NCBI RefSeq assembly: GCF_002104995.1
Contig: NW_024468253.1
Location: forward strand, 1,240,001-1,304,000
Source of the DNA: Linderina pennispora
Taxonomy: Eukaryota; Kickxellomycota; Kickxellomycetes; Kickxellales; Kickxellaceae
Length of the DNA: 64,000 nt
Direction: 5' to 3'
Shown here: piece by piece, positions 34,574 to 46,351 of the stretch
Numbering within the stretch: the first letter of the stretch is position 1
Layout: the number at the start of each line of letters is the position of its first letter
The notes under the pieces: model-generated
What the model saw: only the letters and a program-made list of their open reading frames with translations
Database searches by the model: none
Told to the model about the DNA's origin: nothing
Program-made: the position numbers and the translations under genes

Positions 34574-36687
34574 GGAGGGACGGGACGCGTGTGAAATAGC
34601 CGAATCTTATTCTCTTATGTCGTACTAGACTAAATTCCTTACATATTGTTAAGGCTCCTGTTTGTCCTTGAGCAAATGCACCCTTGACCCCCGGGTCTTG
34701 ACGATGCAGCAGATGCGTTGATGGAATGCTGCTGTCCAGCTGCCGAGCAGCATCGCGTTTTTGGGGAGCGAAGGGTGCTCGACAGGTGGCGGATCTGCGT
34801 CTTCATGTGTCCTGTTCGTCGCCTCACACCATCCTGCCTTTCGCGACCCAACTTGGGACGAATTTGGTGAAATGGGCCGTGTCCTGAAAGAAAAAAATGG
34901 CGAGTGTCTGCCCCTTGGGCAAACCATTTCCCCCCGCCACCCGCTCTGCAGCATGTGCTGTGGAGCTGCAGGCCATGGTGGAACCTTCCCAGTCCGAGGC
35001 TAGATCGCTCTAGATAAAAAAGTCAACAAGTCCTGGGCTACGGTTGGCTCCGCCATCCATATGTCCTTTTGTCATTTGTAGGCTGCGGTTCTTTTGTTGG
35101 CACTCGGGTGTGTGGGCCACAAATTCCCCTTCTGTCCATTGGTTGTGTGCCAGATGCAGACTGTTTCCGCTAAATGCGTCCATAAGCTTTGACCACTCAG
35201 CAGATGGGCTGTGCTACCTGGCCGGTTCCCGCGGGGGGCCACAGAGAGCGGCCTGGACTGCCCTCGAGTCACTGCATCAGTCCATGCTTCGGTAGACGCC
35301 CATTCAGCAGGACCGTAACCATAGAAGCAGCGGTGGGGGTTTGATATCTCTGGTCAACGAAAAAAAAAAGGTAACGCCAGTGCCCTGACTACCAAGGCTG
35401 GATTGTCGGTATGTACGCACGAGCAAACAGTTACCTGGAAGACACATCCGTAGAACCAATTGGCCTGTTCGACAGGAACCTTGCCGTTGGTCCTGGGAAT
35501 TCCCTTTTCGCGTGTCCTGCTTCTCCCACTGTGCTTCTCCCCAGCGCACAATCTGCTTGGCTCGTGAAATGGAGCCAATCCAGTCTTTTATAGCCAGCCA
35601 TAGGAAAGAGCAGGCGTGGGGGCTAATGCCTTTCAGGCAGCAAGTGGGGTTTCGGTGCAATTGGGTGTTCCATTTCTCCGAGGCACACGAAAAAAACTGT
35701 CGGGGGATGGCCGCGAAGAAGTCAGGCGCAATCCTGTCTCGTGCATTCGGACGGGTGGGCGATTAACCCAAAGGCGACAGAAAATAAACCGCGCAGCGCG
35801 ATTGACCTTATGCCGCATGTCCAAAAGAACCAAGGGCGATGGAGGGAGGGGAAATCAGGACACGTTGGCATAGGGGAAGGATAATGTAAAAAATGGCGGG
35901 AGTGTATGCAGATTCCCCCTCCCGTCACATGCGTGACTTGGGACAGATGCTTGCATTCTTGCTTGATGGGGAGCTACTACCCAAAGCAGATGGTGGTTGC
36001 ACAGGCTGCCATTTTTCTAGCGCCTTTGCCCTGCTGCTCAGCGACCAGCATTTGCTGGCATCCCGTCCGATATCAGCGAGGCGGGGGTGGGCAGCATGCT
36101 GCCTGGCAACCTCCCCCTTTCCCAGTGCATTCTCATTTTTGGATCTTCATATGGTCGGGCTTCCCATGTGCGTGATGTTTCTGGCAAACATAATTAAAGC
36201 GACTTGCAGCGTCGCCAGCTGGAAAAAAAGGCAGTGGCACAGATTGGGGGGAGGGCAGGAGAGGTGGCACGCGCCGTGGACAGCAAGGCATTAGGGACTG
36301 GGCTCGTGGAATGCTGTGTACCGACCAGAAGCCTGCCCAGTGGTTACTGGCCGCTCAGAAGGCAGGAGGAGCCAGCCAGAGCGCCTTGCGCATGCTGCAA
36401 GCAGTGGCGTGGGGCAGTAGTGGCACTTGTTCTACGTGGTCCGTGTTGCAGACGACTGAGAATGGTAGAGCAGACTGGTCCGCTGCTCCCCTTCTGGGCG
36501 CTGTAGGCCTGTCCGAAATCGGCAGTATTTATCGCTCTTTCCTTATCGGTGCGCCTGTCCGCTTGCAGGTTCTCTGCAGCCGGGCGATTGCCACGAGAGC
36601 CAATTCACACACTGGCCACAGCATCACATTCCTCTTTTTTTCTTCCACTACCTGGTGCGCGACCACCCCCCGAGCACTAGCATTCAC
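34574..36687. other. intergenic between the aquaglyceroporins
   Basis: About 2.1 kb. No gene or RNA is recognised; short frames lack any family features. The long upstream region suggests complex control of copy 2, but no specific sites can be defended. Confidence 0.5.
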
Positions 36688-36695
36688 TATAAATA
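36688..36695 (+). promoter_or_regulatory. TATA box of aquaglyceroporin 2
   Basis: TATAAATA followed by a C-run and a pyrimidine-rich leader, 160-200 bp before the candidate start codons at 36848 and 36888. Confidence 0.6.
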
Positions 36696-36887
36696 GTCCC
36701 CCATCCCCCGACCTTTGTTCTACTTCTCCTTACTTTCATCCAAGCCCATTATCCAGATTATTAAAGTCTCCCTAGAGGCTCTCGTTCTCTCCTCCCCTCT
36801 TCAATTCCAACCAAGCCAATACTGTCAATAATTCGTAGCCTCTTCTAATGTCCGAAACATCTTCACCTGGCCCAGCTGGAGGCGCAG

Positions 36888-37795
36888 ATGCACCACCTAC
36901 ACAAGCGCGACAGCCAGCACGAGATTCCGCTGACGGCGGTAGCCGACTACGAGCTGGCGTCGGCGGCGCCGCATGCCTTCTATGATCCCGAGAACTGGCC
37001 GCTGATGAAGCTGCGGCGGGCGTACCGCGAGTACCTGGCCGAGTTCTTCGGAACGTTCATTCTGATCATGTTTGGCGACGGAGTGGTGGCGACCGTAACA
37101 TTCAACAAGGGCAACGCACAATCCTCCTACATCAACGTGACGTTTGGGTGGGGGATCGGGCTGGCAATGGCGCTGTACTGCTGCATGGGGATTTCGGGCG
37201 GGCACCTGAACCCGGCGGTGTCGTTCGCGAACGCCGTGTTTGGCAAGTTCCCGTGGCGCAAGGTCCCCGGATACATCTTTGCGCAGATCTTCGGGGCGTT
37301 CGTGGCGGCTGCGACGCTGTATGGCATCTTCCATGACCAGTTCGATGTGTTTGATGGCGGCAACCGCCAGCTGATGGGCCCGACTGGAACCGGCGGCATC
37401 TTCTGCACGTATGCGAAGCCCGGCAACGGCAAGTTCTTCTCGGTGTTCTCGGAGGTTGTCAACACTGGCCTGCTGCTGTTTGTCATCTACTCGATTGGCT
37501 GACGACCGCCTGACAGCCGGCCAAGAACCACCTGCCGATTGCCGTTGGTCTGCTGGTGTTTGCCATTGGTACCTGTACCGGCTGGGTCACTGGCTATGCA
37601 ATCAACCCGGCGCGTGATCTGGGTCCCCGCATCTTCTCGACCATTCTGTACGGCAGTGAGCCCTTCACCTACGGCGGCCACTACTTCTGGGTTCCCACAT
37701 TCATGCCCTTTATTGGCGCGTGCCTGGGCATTGCCTTCTACCAGTTCTTCATCATCCCCGAGGGCGACGAGGAGAAGGAGAAGAAGGAAGACTAA
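36888..37795 (+). CDS. aquaglyceroporin (MIP family), copy 2
   Basis: Paralogue of the gene at 33668 with the same pore motifs ([24 protein letters not shown]) and the shared FDGGNRQ and [12 protein letters not shown] block. The open frame starts at 36888 ([15 protein letters not shown]). An ATG at 36848 (MSETSSPGPA) is in another frame and could be the true start if a further base is extra. Extra bases at 37500 (T) and about 37519 (G) break the frame between helices 4 and 5, in the stretch IGDDRLTAAKNHLP. The tail is Glu/Lys-rich ([11 protein letters not shown]). About 305 aa. Confidence 0.92.
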
Positions 37796-39437
37796 GCTTC
37801 TTCAGCTTGCTTCTTTGATAATCCCCAATTTCCCATTTTACGATAATATACTTTTGTAACTACACTTCATTTACTGGATCTTTTTCTAGACCGGCCCTAA
37901 ATCACGGTGGAGATGCTGCTCTGTTTTTTTTGCGCGGGGAAGAGGCCTGGTATGTTTTTGTGTCTGACGCTAATGGCATGTGAGTCCGTGTGCTTGGTGA
38001 TCCTTGCGTTCCAAATCGAGTGGCGCCAGTAAATCCACTCACCATTCACATGCTGGGCGTGGCCTTCGCGGCATAGGGTGCGGATTTGGCAACCGGCCCA
38101 AGCACCTTGCACCAAGAAATACTGGTCGTGGGAGACATGCATGACAAATCACCTGCAGGTCTGGACCATTACCGCTTGTGCGAATGCAGATGCAAACGCT
38201 GGGCCAGATGCATATATCTGGCACTAACTGGCACTATGATGGTACATATACGCAACTATGACTAGGTGATTAATGGTAATCGCGGATCGATTTGCAATAG
38301 CGCAGATCTTGGGGGAGCCATCGGTCCAGGAGAATCAGCTCTCGGTCCGAGCCGACTCAGGCAGATCACCGAACCCCTGATGTTCCTTTTGTTTTTTTGT
38401 TTTTTTTGGCCTGAGCAAAACCACAGGAACGTGGTTCGCGATGAGCATCTGAAAAGTTGCAGTTCACTGTGCGACTATTTCTTGGCGGCTTATAAGCCCA
38501 CACGGCGAATTGCTTTTCTTCTTCAATATCAGCCGGCCAGGCAATGGTAAAGGAAAATCTGAGCTGACATAACTCACTGTTGCGGATTACTAATAGTGCT
38601 CAGCGCGCCAAGGTCATCTAGAGAGAAATCTCGCCGTTGCTCGGGCGGATTGATTTAGTGCTACCGACGCCTGTTGAGCACTCGGTTCCATTTTGCAGCT
38701 CTGTACAGTTGGGGGAAGTGAGAGGAGGGCAGGACCGAGAGCTCCTGACATGTTCAGAGTGGCGGAGTGCCAAGATTACAGAGAAAAACATGCCCATTCA
38801 TTTGTCGGAGCACAGCTCTCGGACAGCCGCGAGGTTCTCATTGAGGCAGCAGAAGGGAAAAAAGGTGATATCTCCTGGTATTCTGCTGGGGGAGGGCGTT
38901 TCGTAGCCAGGTACATCGGGGTCTGGATAAGGAATCCTCAGCTTAATTTCGGCCAACATCGATTGCTTGTCAATGTCTGAGCTCCAAATCCCTCCCGCAC
39001 CTTGGCAGGGAAATGCAGTGTATGCTGGGCATACGTCAAGCCCCTGAGGCATCTAGCAGGGCAAGTGAGAAGCAAAGAGTGGGAGACAATGGCAGGGATG
39101 TGTTTTTGACTCTGGGGACTGTGCCACACATGTGGAAATGGGCAAGAGACAAGGGGCAGAGTCGACAAGGGAAGCTTGTGCGTTTGTTGTTCTACTGTTC
39201 CCCTCCCACACCATTTAAATGGCGCAGGCATCGCAGGTTCTTTTCGAAACGAACTCTCAACTAGCGCTATTTCTTTTCCCTTCTTCATTTTTTTTCTCTC
39301 TCTCTCTCGCCAACCAGTACTTTCCCTGTTTCAACGAGTCACCTAGGTTCTGCTGTTTGCCTGCTAGCGTTGCAGATCACTTTTCTCCTCCCTTTATACC
39401 TTTACCGAACCTATTTTAACAGTACTTTAATAATCTA
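37796..39437. other. intergenic, aquaglyceroporin 2 to MFS transporter
   Basis: About 1.6 kb, no gene supported. It contains a T tract (38391-38408) and a CT repeat (39295-39309) in the leader of the MFS gene. Confidence 0.5.
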
Positions 39438-41164
39438 ATGACAGCTTCTCGCGACGTATCGACGTCGACGGACTTGAGCGCGGCCGTGGCAGTGCCAGAG
39501 AAAGCGCCGTCCTCGTACAGCGCGTACGAGCAATTCAAGGAGCACAACCTTCTGGGGCAGCCCAAGTGGGGGTTGGGCAAGACGCTGGCGACGTTTTCCG
39601 GGCTGTGCCTAGTAATGTACGAGGCATGTTCGGCAGAGGCACAGTTCAACCAGATCCTGGCGCCGCTGAAGGACCACTACGGGTCGAGTATATTTGCGCA
39701 GTGGATGGAGGCAGCGTACCTGCTGACGTGCGTGCTGCTGCAGCCGGTGTGGGTGAAGATGGCGGAGAAGTTTGGACGGCCGTGGCCGCTGTTTGCGTCG
39801 ATTCTGGTGTTTATGGCGTTTTCGGTGATGGTGGGCGCGGCGCCGTCGATGGGGGTGCTGTGTGTGGGGCGGGCGTTGCAGGGAGCCGGGGCGGCGGGCA
39901 TGATGCCGCTGGCGCTGGTGGTGCTGACGGATGTGCTGACACCTGGCGTGCGCGGCATGTATATGGGCGGGTTGGGCGCGGTGATTGTGGCGGGCAAGTG
40001 GTCAGGACCCATGGTGGGGGCAGCGCTGTACGAGTACAGCAACTGGCGGTGGGTCGGGTACATGCACTTGCCGATATGCGCAGTGGCGATGGTGGTTCTG
40101 TATGCCACGCTGCATGATATGCCGACACCGCCGAGCAAGTCGCTGCGGAGCCTGCGGGAGTTTGACTTTCTGGGCACCTTGCTGTGGGTGGGCGGCGGAT
40201 TGATGATTCTGCTGGCGCTGTCGTGGGGCGGCAACGAGCACAAGTGGAATTCGGCGGTGATCATCTGCCTGTTTGTGTTCGGGTTTGTGGTGGTCGGGCT
40301 GTTTGGGTGCGTGGAGGCTTTCTACGCAAAGTGGCCGATTATTCCGCTGAAGGTTCTGTTCCGGAAGCGCACGCTACTGACACTGACGTCGTCGTTTTTC
40401 CTGGGCTTCTGCATTTACGGGATGATTATGTTTGTGCCGGTGTACTATATGATGCTGCAGGCGGAGGGGCCGCTGGCATCGGCGAAGCACATCTGGTGGT
40501 GCATGCTCGGGGGCGTGATCGGATCGCTGCTGGGCGGGTTCCTGGTGAGCGTGCGGCACCGCGTGTATTACCGGGAGCTGTCGGTTGTAGGCACATTGCT
40601 GATGGCGATTGGATACGGGCTTCTGTACACCTGGCCGCGGGAGCTGGACAAGGCGAAGAATTCCGGGTACCAGGTTCTGGTGGGGCTGGGGCTGGGGCTG
40701 TGCATGCAGCAGATCATGCTGGCGGGGCAGGCCGGGATCCCGGCGAACGAGGTATCCACGGTAACGACATTGATCGACTACGGGCGCACACTGGGCGGCA
40801 TGGTGGGGCTGGTGATGGGTGAGGTGATTCTGAAAGAGAAGATGTTTGCGACAGTGCGCGCGACGTTCGGGGGGATGCTGGGGATGATGGGGTTCAGCTG
40901 GACGGGCAGGATGTGGTCGGACTGGAGGCGATGGCGCCGATGCTGGCCAAGCTCCCGAGTGTGATGACGGATCCGATTTATAGCGGGATTATGCGCGCAC
41001 TGCATTTGGTGTTTGTCGCCTATGTGCCGTTTGCAGCGGCCGCGTGTATCCTGTGTGTGTTCATCAAGAACATCCCGCTGCATGTCATTCTGCCGGCGTC
41101 GCACAACGACGAGGTGCCAGAGGCGCTGCGCGATCTGCATCGCAAGAAGATTGAGAGTGTCTAA
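39438..41164 (+). CDS. MFS transporter, DHA2-type (drug:H+ antiporter) family
   Basis: Major facilitator with about 14 hydrophobic segments in 575 aa, probably exporting toxic or cationic compounds across the plasma membrane. Motif A lies after TM2 (KMAEKFGRPWPLFASILVF), motif B is GRALQGAGAAGMMPLALVVL, and motif C-like GKWSGPMVGAALYEYSNWRW lies in TM5, as in fungal DHA2 members. Codon use is strongly GC-ending. The frame shifts near 40880-40900 in a G-rich stretch, then continues through VGLEAMAPMLAKLPSV to the last helix and the stop at 41162. Substrate unknown. Confidence 0.88.
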
Positions 41165-41383
41165 ATTAGAATTTCATCGAGCAACGTTACTTGCAGTGCT
41201 TTGCATGTTACGTCACTAGCGAGAAAAATAAAAAGCTGTTCCTTGATGGCCGAAAGGGGCATGACCCACGCTTGAATTTTTTTGCGCTTCCTTGAAAACT
41301 CAAGAATGCAACTTCCCCTCGACTCTTCTTTCTTTCATAAAACGTTTTCCCTCCTTTTTTTGCAGTTTAAATTTATTTTCACA

Positions 41384-42155
41384 ATGACGTCCGCGTCGTC
41401 TTCGTCGAAACAGACAATTAGCCTGGAGGAGTGGGAGTGCAAAATGGCGGAGGTTCCAATTGCAAAAAGGCAAGTTGTCGAATTGGCAAGCAAGGTTGGT
41501 GAAGAGGGCCAAGGGTGTGGGCGCTAAATGCACTGGTATTTGTAGCGACCTGAACCAGCTAATAATGAACTACCTGATAATCGAGGGGTACAAGGACGCA
41601 GCGGAAAAGTTCAGCGAGGAAAGCGGGCTGCAAACGCAAGTAGACCTGGGGTCAATTGAGGAGCGGATGCAAATCCGGTATGCGGTGCAGTCGGGCGACA
41701 TCCGCTTGGCCATAGAGCGGGTCAACGACCTGAACCCGGACCTTCTGGAGACCGACGCGCGGCTGTATTTCCGGCTGCAGCAGCAGCATTTAATCGAGCT
41801 GATTCGGCAGGGCCGGGCGACTGAGGCACTGGAGTTTGCGCAGGAGGAGCTGGCGCCGCACGGGGCGGAGCATCCGGAGCTGCTGCGGGAGCTGGAGCGC
41901 ACAATGGCGCTGCTGGCGTTTGACAGGCAGGACTCGCCGGTCGCCGAGCTGCTCGAGTTTGGGCAGAGGCAAAGGACGGCCAATGAACTGAATGCGGCGT
42001 TGCTGGCAGCCCACAGCCAGCCCAGGGAGCCCAAGCTGCCGGCGCTGCTGCAGCTGCTGGCGTGGACCCAGGCGCAGCTCGACGACAAGGCGAGGTACCC
42101 GAGAATCAACAGTATTGTGAATCCTGTGCTTGAAGAGCCAGCCGACAAGACATGA
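41384..42155 (+). CDS. GID8: GID8/Twa1 homologue (LisH-CTLH-CRA), CTLH/GID ubiquitin ligase subunit
   Basis: Scaffold subunit of the GID/CTLH E3 ligase, which degrades gluconeogenic enzymes in yeast. Exon 1 (41384-41469) encodes MTSASSSSKQTISLEEWECK and onward to AEVPIAK. An intron at 41470-41545 has a GC-AG boundary (donor GCAAGT, acceptor TTTGTAG). Exon 2 opens SDLNQLIMNYLIIEGYKDAA, the LisH motif, followed by CTLH (EERMQIRYAVQSGDIRLAIE) and CRA (LYFRLQQQHLIELIRQG, EALEFAQEELAP, LERTMALLAF). About 230 aa, normal length. The frame is intact. The gene lies 67 bp upstream of TRAPPC11 on the same strand. Confidence 0.93.
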
Positions 42156-42222
42156 TTTCTTTTCTTGAACAGTTTGCTTTTCTTGTTTCTTTTAATTCAA
42201 TCTCTTACTACTAGCTTGCAAA

Positions 42223-45200
42223 ATGGACGAGACGTTTCTGCAGTCGGCGTTTGTGCGGCATTATTATCCGGTGCTGGGAGTGCTGAATCAGCCCGGCAGT
42301 GTGCAGAATGACGACTCTGGGTCGGGCACTGGGCTGACCACGCCCTATGCGCGGCAGGTGGGACGGTCGATTCTGCGACATTTCAGCGGACCGGACCAGC
42401 CCCAGGGGTGGGACCCGTCGGGCGGGCACTGGCAGGTGTCTGGGTTCGACTCAGTCGATGCAATTCCACAGCGGCCGCAAATACCGTCGCCACGGCACGG
42501 CTCGCAAGAGATTCTCCCGGAAGCCTGGATAGCAAAGCGGCAGCAGCAGTGCCCGGCAACAGTGCTCTCGCTGCACACGCTCTCGGATGACACGCTCCTG
42601 GGCGAAGAGCTGGCGCGCAACCGCATATGCCTGGCAGCGCGGCAGCTGACATACACGGCAGTGGTGGTGGTGAGCCGGGCGATGGAGGAGCAGGGCGACG
42701 CGCAGGCGCGGGTTTCGGGGCTTGTGCAAAAGTCGGGCGTCCAAATAATGGTGTGCTGGCCGGGCAGCGCGCAGCAGTTCCAGCAGTTCCTGGCAGAGCT
42801 TGCAGGGAGATTGCAGGGCATGGCAGGCAAGCATTACTGCGAGCTGTTTGCCAGAGCGCAGCGCAAGGCCGCAATGGTTATGATGGAATTGCCAGAGGCC
42901 ATAGATGGCGTGGTTAAGGAGGAGCCCAGGGAGGGACTGGTTATGGAGCGGTTCCGGCAGTTTCCTGCCAGTGCGTGCGTGGGCGGCCAGGTATTATGCG
43001 AAAATGATGCTATTTGCCGAGTGTTTCGGCGACCGCGTTATCGCCATAAAATGCCTGTGGGTAGCATATACGAATCTGGCGGTGTTTGCCTGTGGGCTGG
43101 TTCAGGGCAGATATGCAGGCGACGGGCGGGCGGCTGAGGGCGAGCTGTGGGAGAACGCCAAGGCGCTGCTGGAGGCTCTGAATGCGCGGCTGCTGCGATA
43201 CTGGCTGTACGGCCCGCCGCCGGCCACAGTGCGCATGCCTGGCACAGACATACCGGACCTGCCAGGCGACCCGCACATGTGGTGGCCGCTGGGCGGAGTG
43301 CTGGGCGCCCAGCCAGACACCAGCCGCTCGGTGTGCCTGGCAAAGGCTGCGCGGCAGGCAAGCGAGCACTCGCGGCTCCTGCAAGACGGCTGGGCTGGGC
43401 GGCAGTACGAGATCCAGGCGGTTCTGCACCAGGTGGCCGAGAAGAATGGCGTGCGGTTTGCGTCGCCGGATGTGTGGCCCGAGTCACCAGCCGTGCTGTT
43501 TTCGCTGGCCGCGCGTGCCCGCCTGGAGCGCATGCAGGGGCAGGCGGCGCTGGAGTTGCTGGAGCAGGCGCTGCTGTGTCTGGACGGCAAAATCGATCTG
43601 TCAGCCGAGCAGCTGGTGGTGGCAGCAGGGGCAAAGCGCAGCCATCTGTTCCTGATGCTGCTGAGCGAGGTCGGCCAGGCCCTTGTGATGCTAGACCGGC
43701 CAGCCGACGCCCTGGGTATTTTTGTTGCAGTGGCAGCGCAGTTCCGCCGCCAGGGCTGGGCCGAGCTGACTTGCCATGCCCTGCGGTGGGTTGCAAAGTG
43801 CGCTGAAACCACCAATGACGCCGAGCAGTGCGCGCGGGCTGCGCTGGAGCTGATGGTTTTGGACAAGGCCCAGTGCGGGCGGACAGCTGGTGGAGGCGGC
43901 CGGGCGGCTGGATCATCTGGTGAGTGTGGGGATGTGCCAGGTGTTCGCGCCCATCACCTGCCACGCCCATCTGCTCGCCTGCCAGACCGATTCCCGCACA
44001 TTGCCCCTGAGATACCAGGTGGTCTTGGACTGCCACGGGCTGACCGAACCACTTGCAGCTGACGGAGCTGCGCGTCGAGTTCAGCTCCCATCACGTGCAT
44101 GTGCGCCATGCTGCAGAGAACAAGCCCGCAGCAGTTCTAGCCAATGTAAGGTTTGCTGAGCTCGCGGGCACCGCAGCCGACTGCGACCTGCTGCTTGTGC
44201 CCGGCACTACTGTGGTATTAGAGGGACAGGTAGAGATCGAGAGCGACACGCGGGATTCCCTGGTTTTGGAAGGCAGTCAGCGCAATGGTGGGCGAGAATC
44301 TGCGGCTGTTTTGGCAGACATCCTGCGAGCAGTCGCTGGTGGCAGCCGACGAGGCACTGACAGAGGTAGAGCGCCGGGTGCTGGAGAGCTCAGCGGCCGA
44401 AGCCATGCTGGGCGTGCCCAAAAACCGCAGGTGGCTGCACGTGCAAAGCAGCCCCGCGCGCTGGCTGGCATTGCCCGAGTCCCCGACTAGCACTCTGTAT
44501 AGCCGGTGCCGCCAGGTGCAGCTGCCGCCAGTCTCCACCGTCGGTGTCGCTGACCATTCCATCGGTGGCGCAGCTGGCGCCAGCGTATCAGGGCGAGAAA
44601 GTTTCCCGTGGACATCGTCATCCGTAACCTGCACAAAACCCAGTCGCTGCAGCATGCTCAAGTAACTGTCATGCTGGTCGACCAGCCCGAAGGCAATGCC
44701 GAGGCAAAGCTCATACATGCGCAAGAAGCAGGTATGCAATTGGAGTTTGAGGTCGCCGGTATTGCCCCCGCCCAGGAACATGTCGAGACTGTGTTTGTGG
44801 ACTTCGCTGCGCACCAGTCTGATGCGTGCCTGGCAAGGGTCACCAGCTGCCGCCGTGCTGGTCCGGTGCAGCGCAGAATGTCTGTTTCAGGAGTCGGACC
44901 AGCCCCTGCAGGTGTCAGCGCAGGCAACGGTGCCTGTGACGCGCCCACTGCGTGCTCTGGTCGAGACCCAGCCAATGCAGCCGGCCAGCGTCGGGGAGCC
45001 CGGCGGGCGGTGCTTCCACCGCACCCTCCATGTGACGCTGGAGAACACCGGGCCCTGGGCCGTGCAGATCGACCGCATCTCGGTGCGGCCGCCGGGCATA
45101 GATTCGCCGGTGCGGGTTGCGCTGGCGGCCACGAGCAGCGTGAGCAATGTGGAGGTGCCAGGGAATGGACAGATCACATGCCTGGTCCACCTCGATCTAT

Positions 45201-45916
45201 TTGCCAAAGACCTGGTGCGTGTGCCCGAGCTAATCTGTCCCGGCATCCTGGAGGTGGAGTGGCGCCGGACTTTGCCGGCGGGCCTTTCCCCGCAGACGAC
45301 GCTCCTGTGGCTGCGGCCCCTGGCGCTGGTGCAGCGCCGGGTGCAGCTCGAGTCCCAGTGCAGTGCTTCGGTGGCGCGGGTCGGCCAGCCTCTGCAGATC
45401 ACTTACCAAGTGGTGAACATGACCCGTGCGCTGGCAATGCTGGAGCTGTCCATGCATGCCTCCGAGGGCTTTGTGTTTGCCGGCCCGCGCCGCACCACCC
45501 TGAATGTGATGCCGGGCGATACTGCCGCGGTTGCTTATACCGTGATGCCGATTTCTGCGATCATGCAGGGCCAGGGCCAGGGCCAGGCGCCAGGCCAGGC
45601 GGCCATTTCCGAGGACATGGGGCGGGTTGGCTGCGGCTGGATGCAGCTGCCGCGGCTGGACGTCAAGATGCTGGGAGCGTCCGTGCGCACATCGACGGAT
45701 AATGTGGATAGTGAGGTGGCGAGGCGCATGCTGTTAGAAATGGCCAAGGGCGTGGAGAGCGGCCGGGTGTCGCCGGGGCTTCTGGATCAGTGCCAGGTGG
45801 CCGTGCCGTACGCTGATGCCGAGGATGAGTCGGATTTCGAGGATGATGTGTCTGTGGCCGATCCATGCGAGGTCCTGCGACTGGATCAAACCACCATCTT
45901 CTGCGAGCCCGAGTAG
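42223..45916 (+). CDS. TRAPPC11: TRAPPC11 homologue (foie-gras and gryzun domains)
   Basis: Subunit of a TRAPP-type tethering complex acting in ER-Golgi traffic. The N-terminal part (MDETFLQSAFVRHYYPVLGV) ends in a helical region leading to PVRAWAARYYAKMMLFAECF, the conserved start of the foie-gras repeat region (about 42975-43200), followed by TPR-like helices (for example ARARLERMQGQAALELLEQA). The C-terminal third has beta-rich gryzun-type segments (FPVDIVIRNLHKTQSLQHAQ, RTLHVTLENTGPWAVQIDRI) and an acidic end (DEDD-type, ESDFEDDV). About 1,220 aa with at least five frameshifts (near 42965, 43880-44060, 44285, 44610, 44840). TRS120/TRAPPC9 also has such beta domains and is the main alternative, but the RAW..RY block favours TRAPPC11. 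Confidence 0.7.
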
Positions 45917-46351
45917 AGAGAGATATTCTAGCCGCTTCATCCGCTACTCCTGCGTGCATAGAAAGCTCTTTTGACAAGGCTGTTTCTAGGCACTGTATAA
46001 ATAGATCTGGCTGTCTTGGCAGGCACTTGCGCAGCTTACATTAGGTTGGGTATAATCAACGCTGCCAATCACCCGTGGTTTCCCTTTTTGGGGGATGAGA
46101 GGTTTAGTAGGGAAAACAAAAATAAATCGCTCTTCGCGGATGACTGGGTTTCTTCTTTCCTGAAGGCACGCCTCGCTTTTCTTTTCTCCTTTCTCCCTTT
46201 AGCTTTTTATATTTTATTTCGCGTTCATAGGCCTTTCTTGTACAGTTTCTATATTCCCCTTTGTGCATATTCTAGCTTGCCAGCAGCATCTGCCGCCCTT
46301 TCCACCCTCTTGGATTTTTCATCTCGAAAAAACAAAAAAAAAAGATAGACC
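45917..46351. other. promoter region of the mannosyltransferase
   Basis: 435 bp with no gene. A TATAAATA lies at 45996-46003, and the last 200 bp are T/C-rich with an A-run just before the ATG, as in a leader. Confidence 0.5.
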
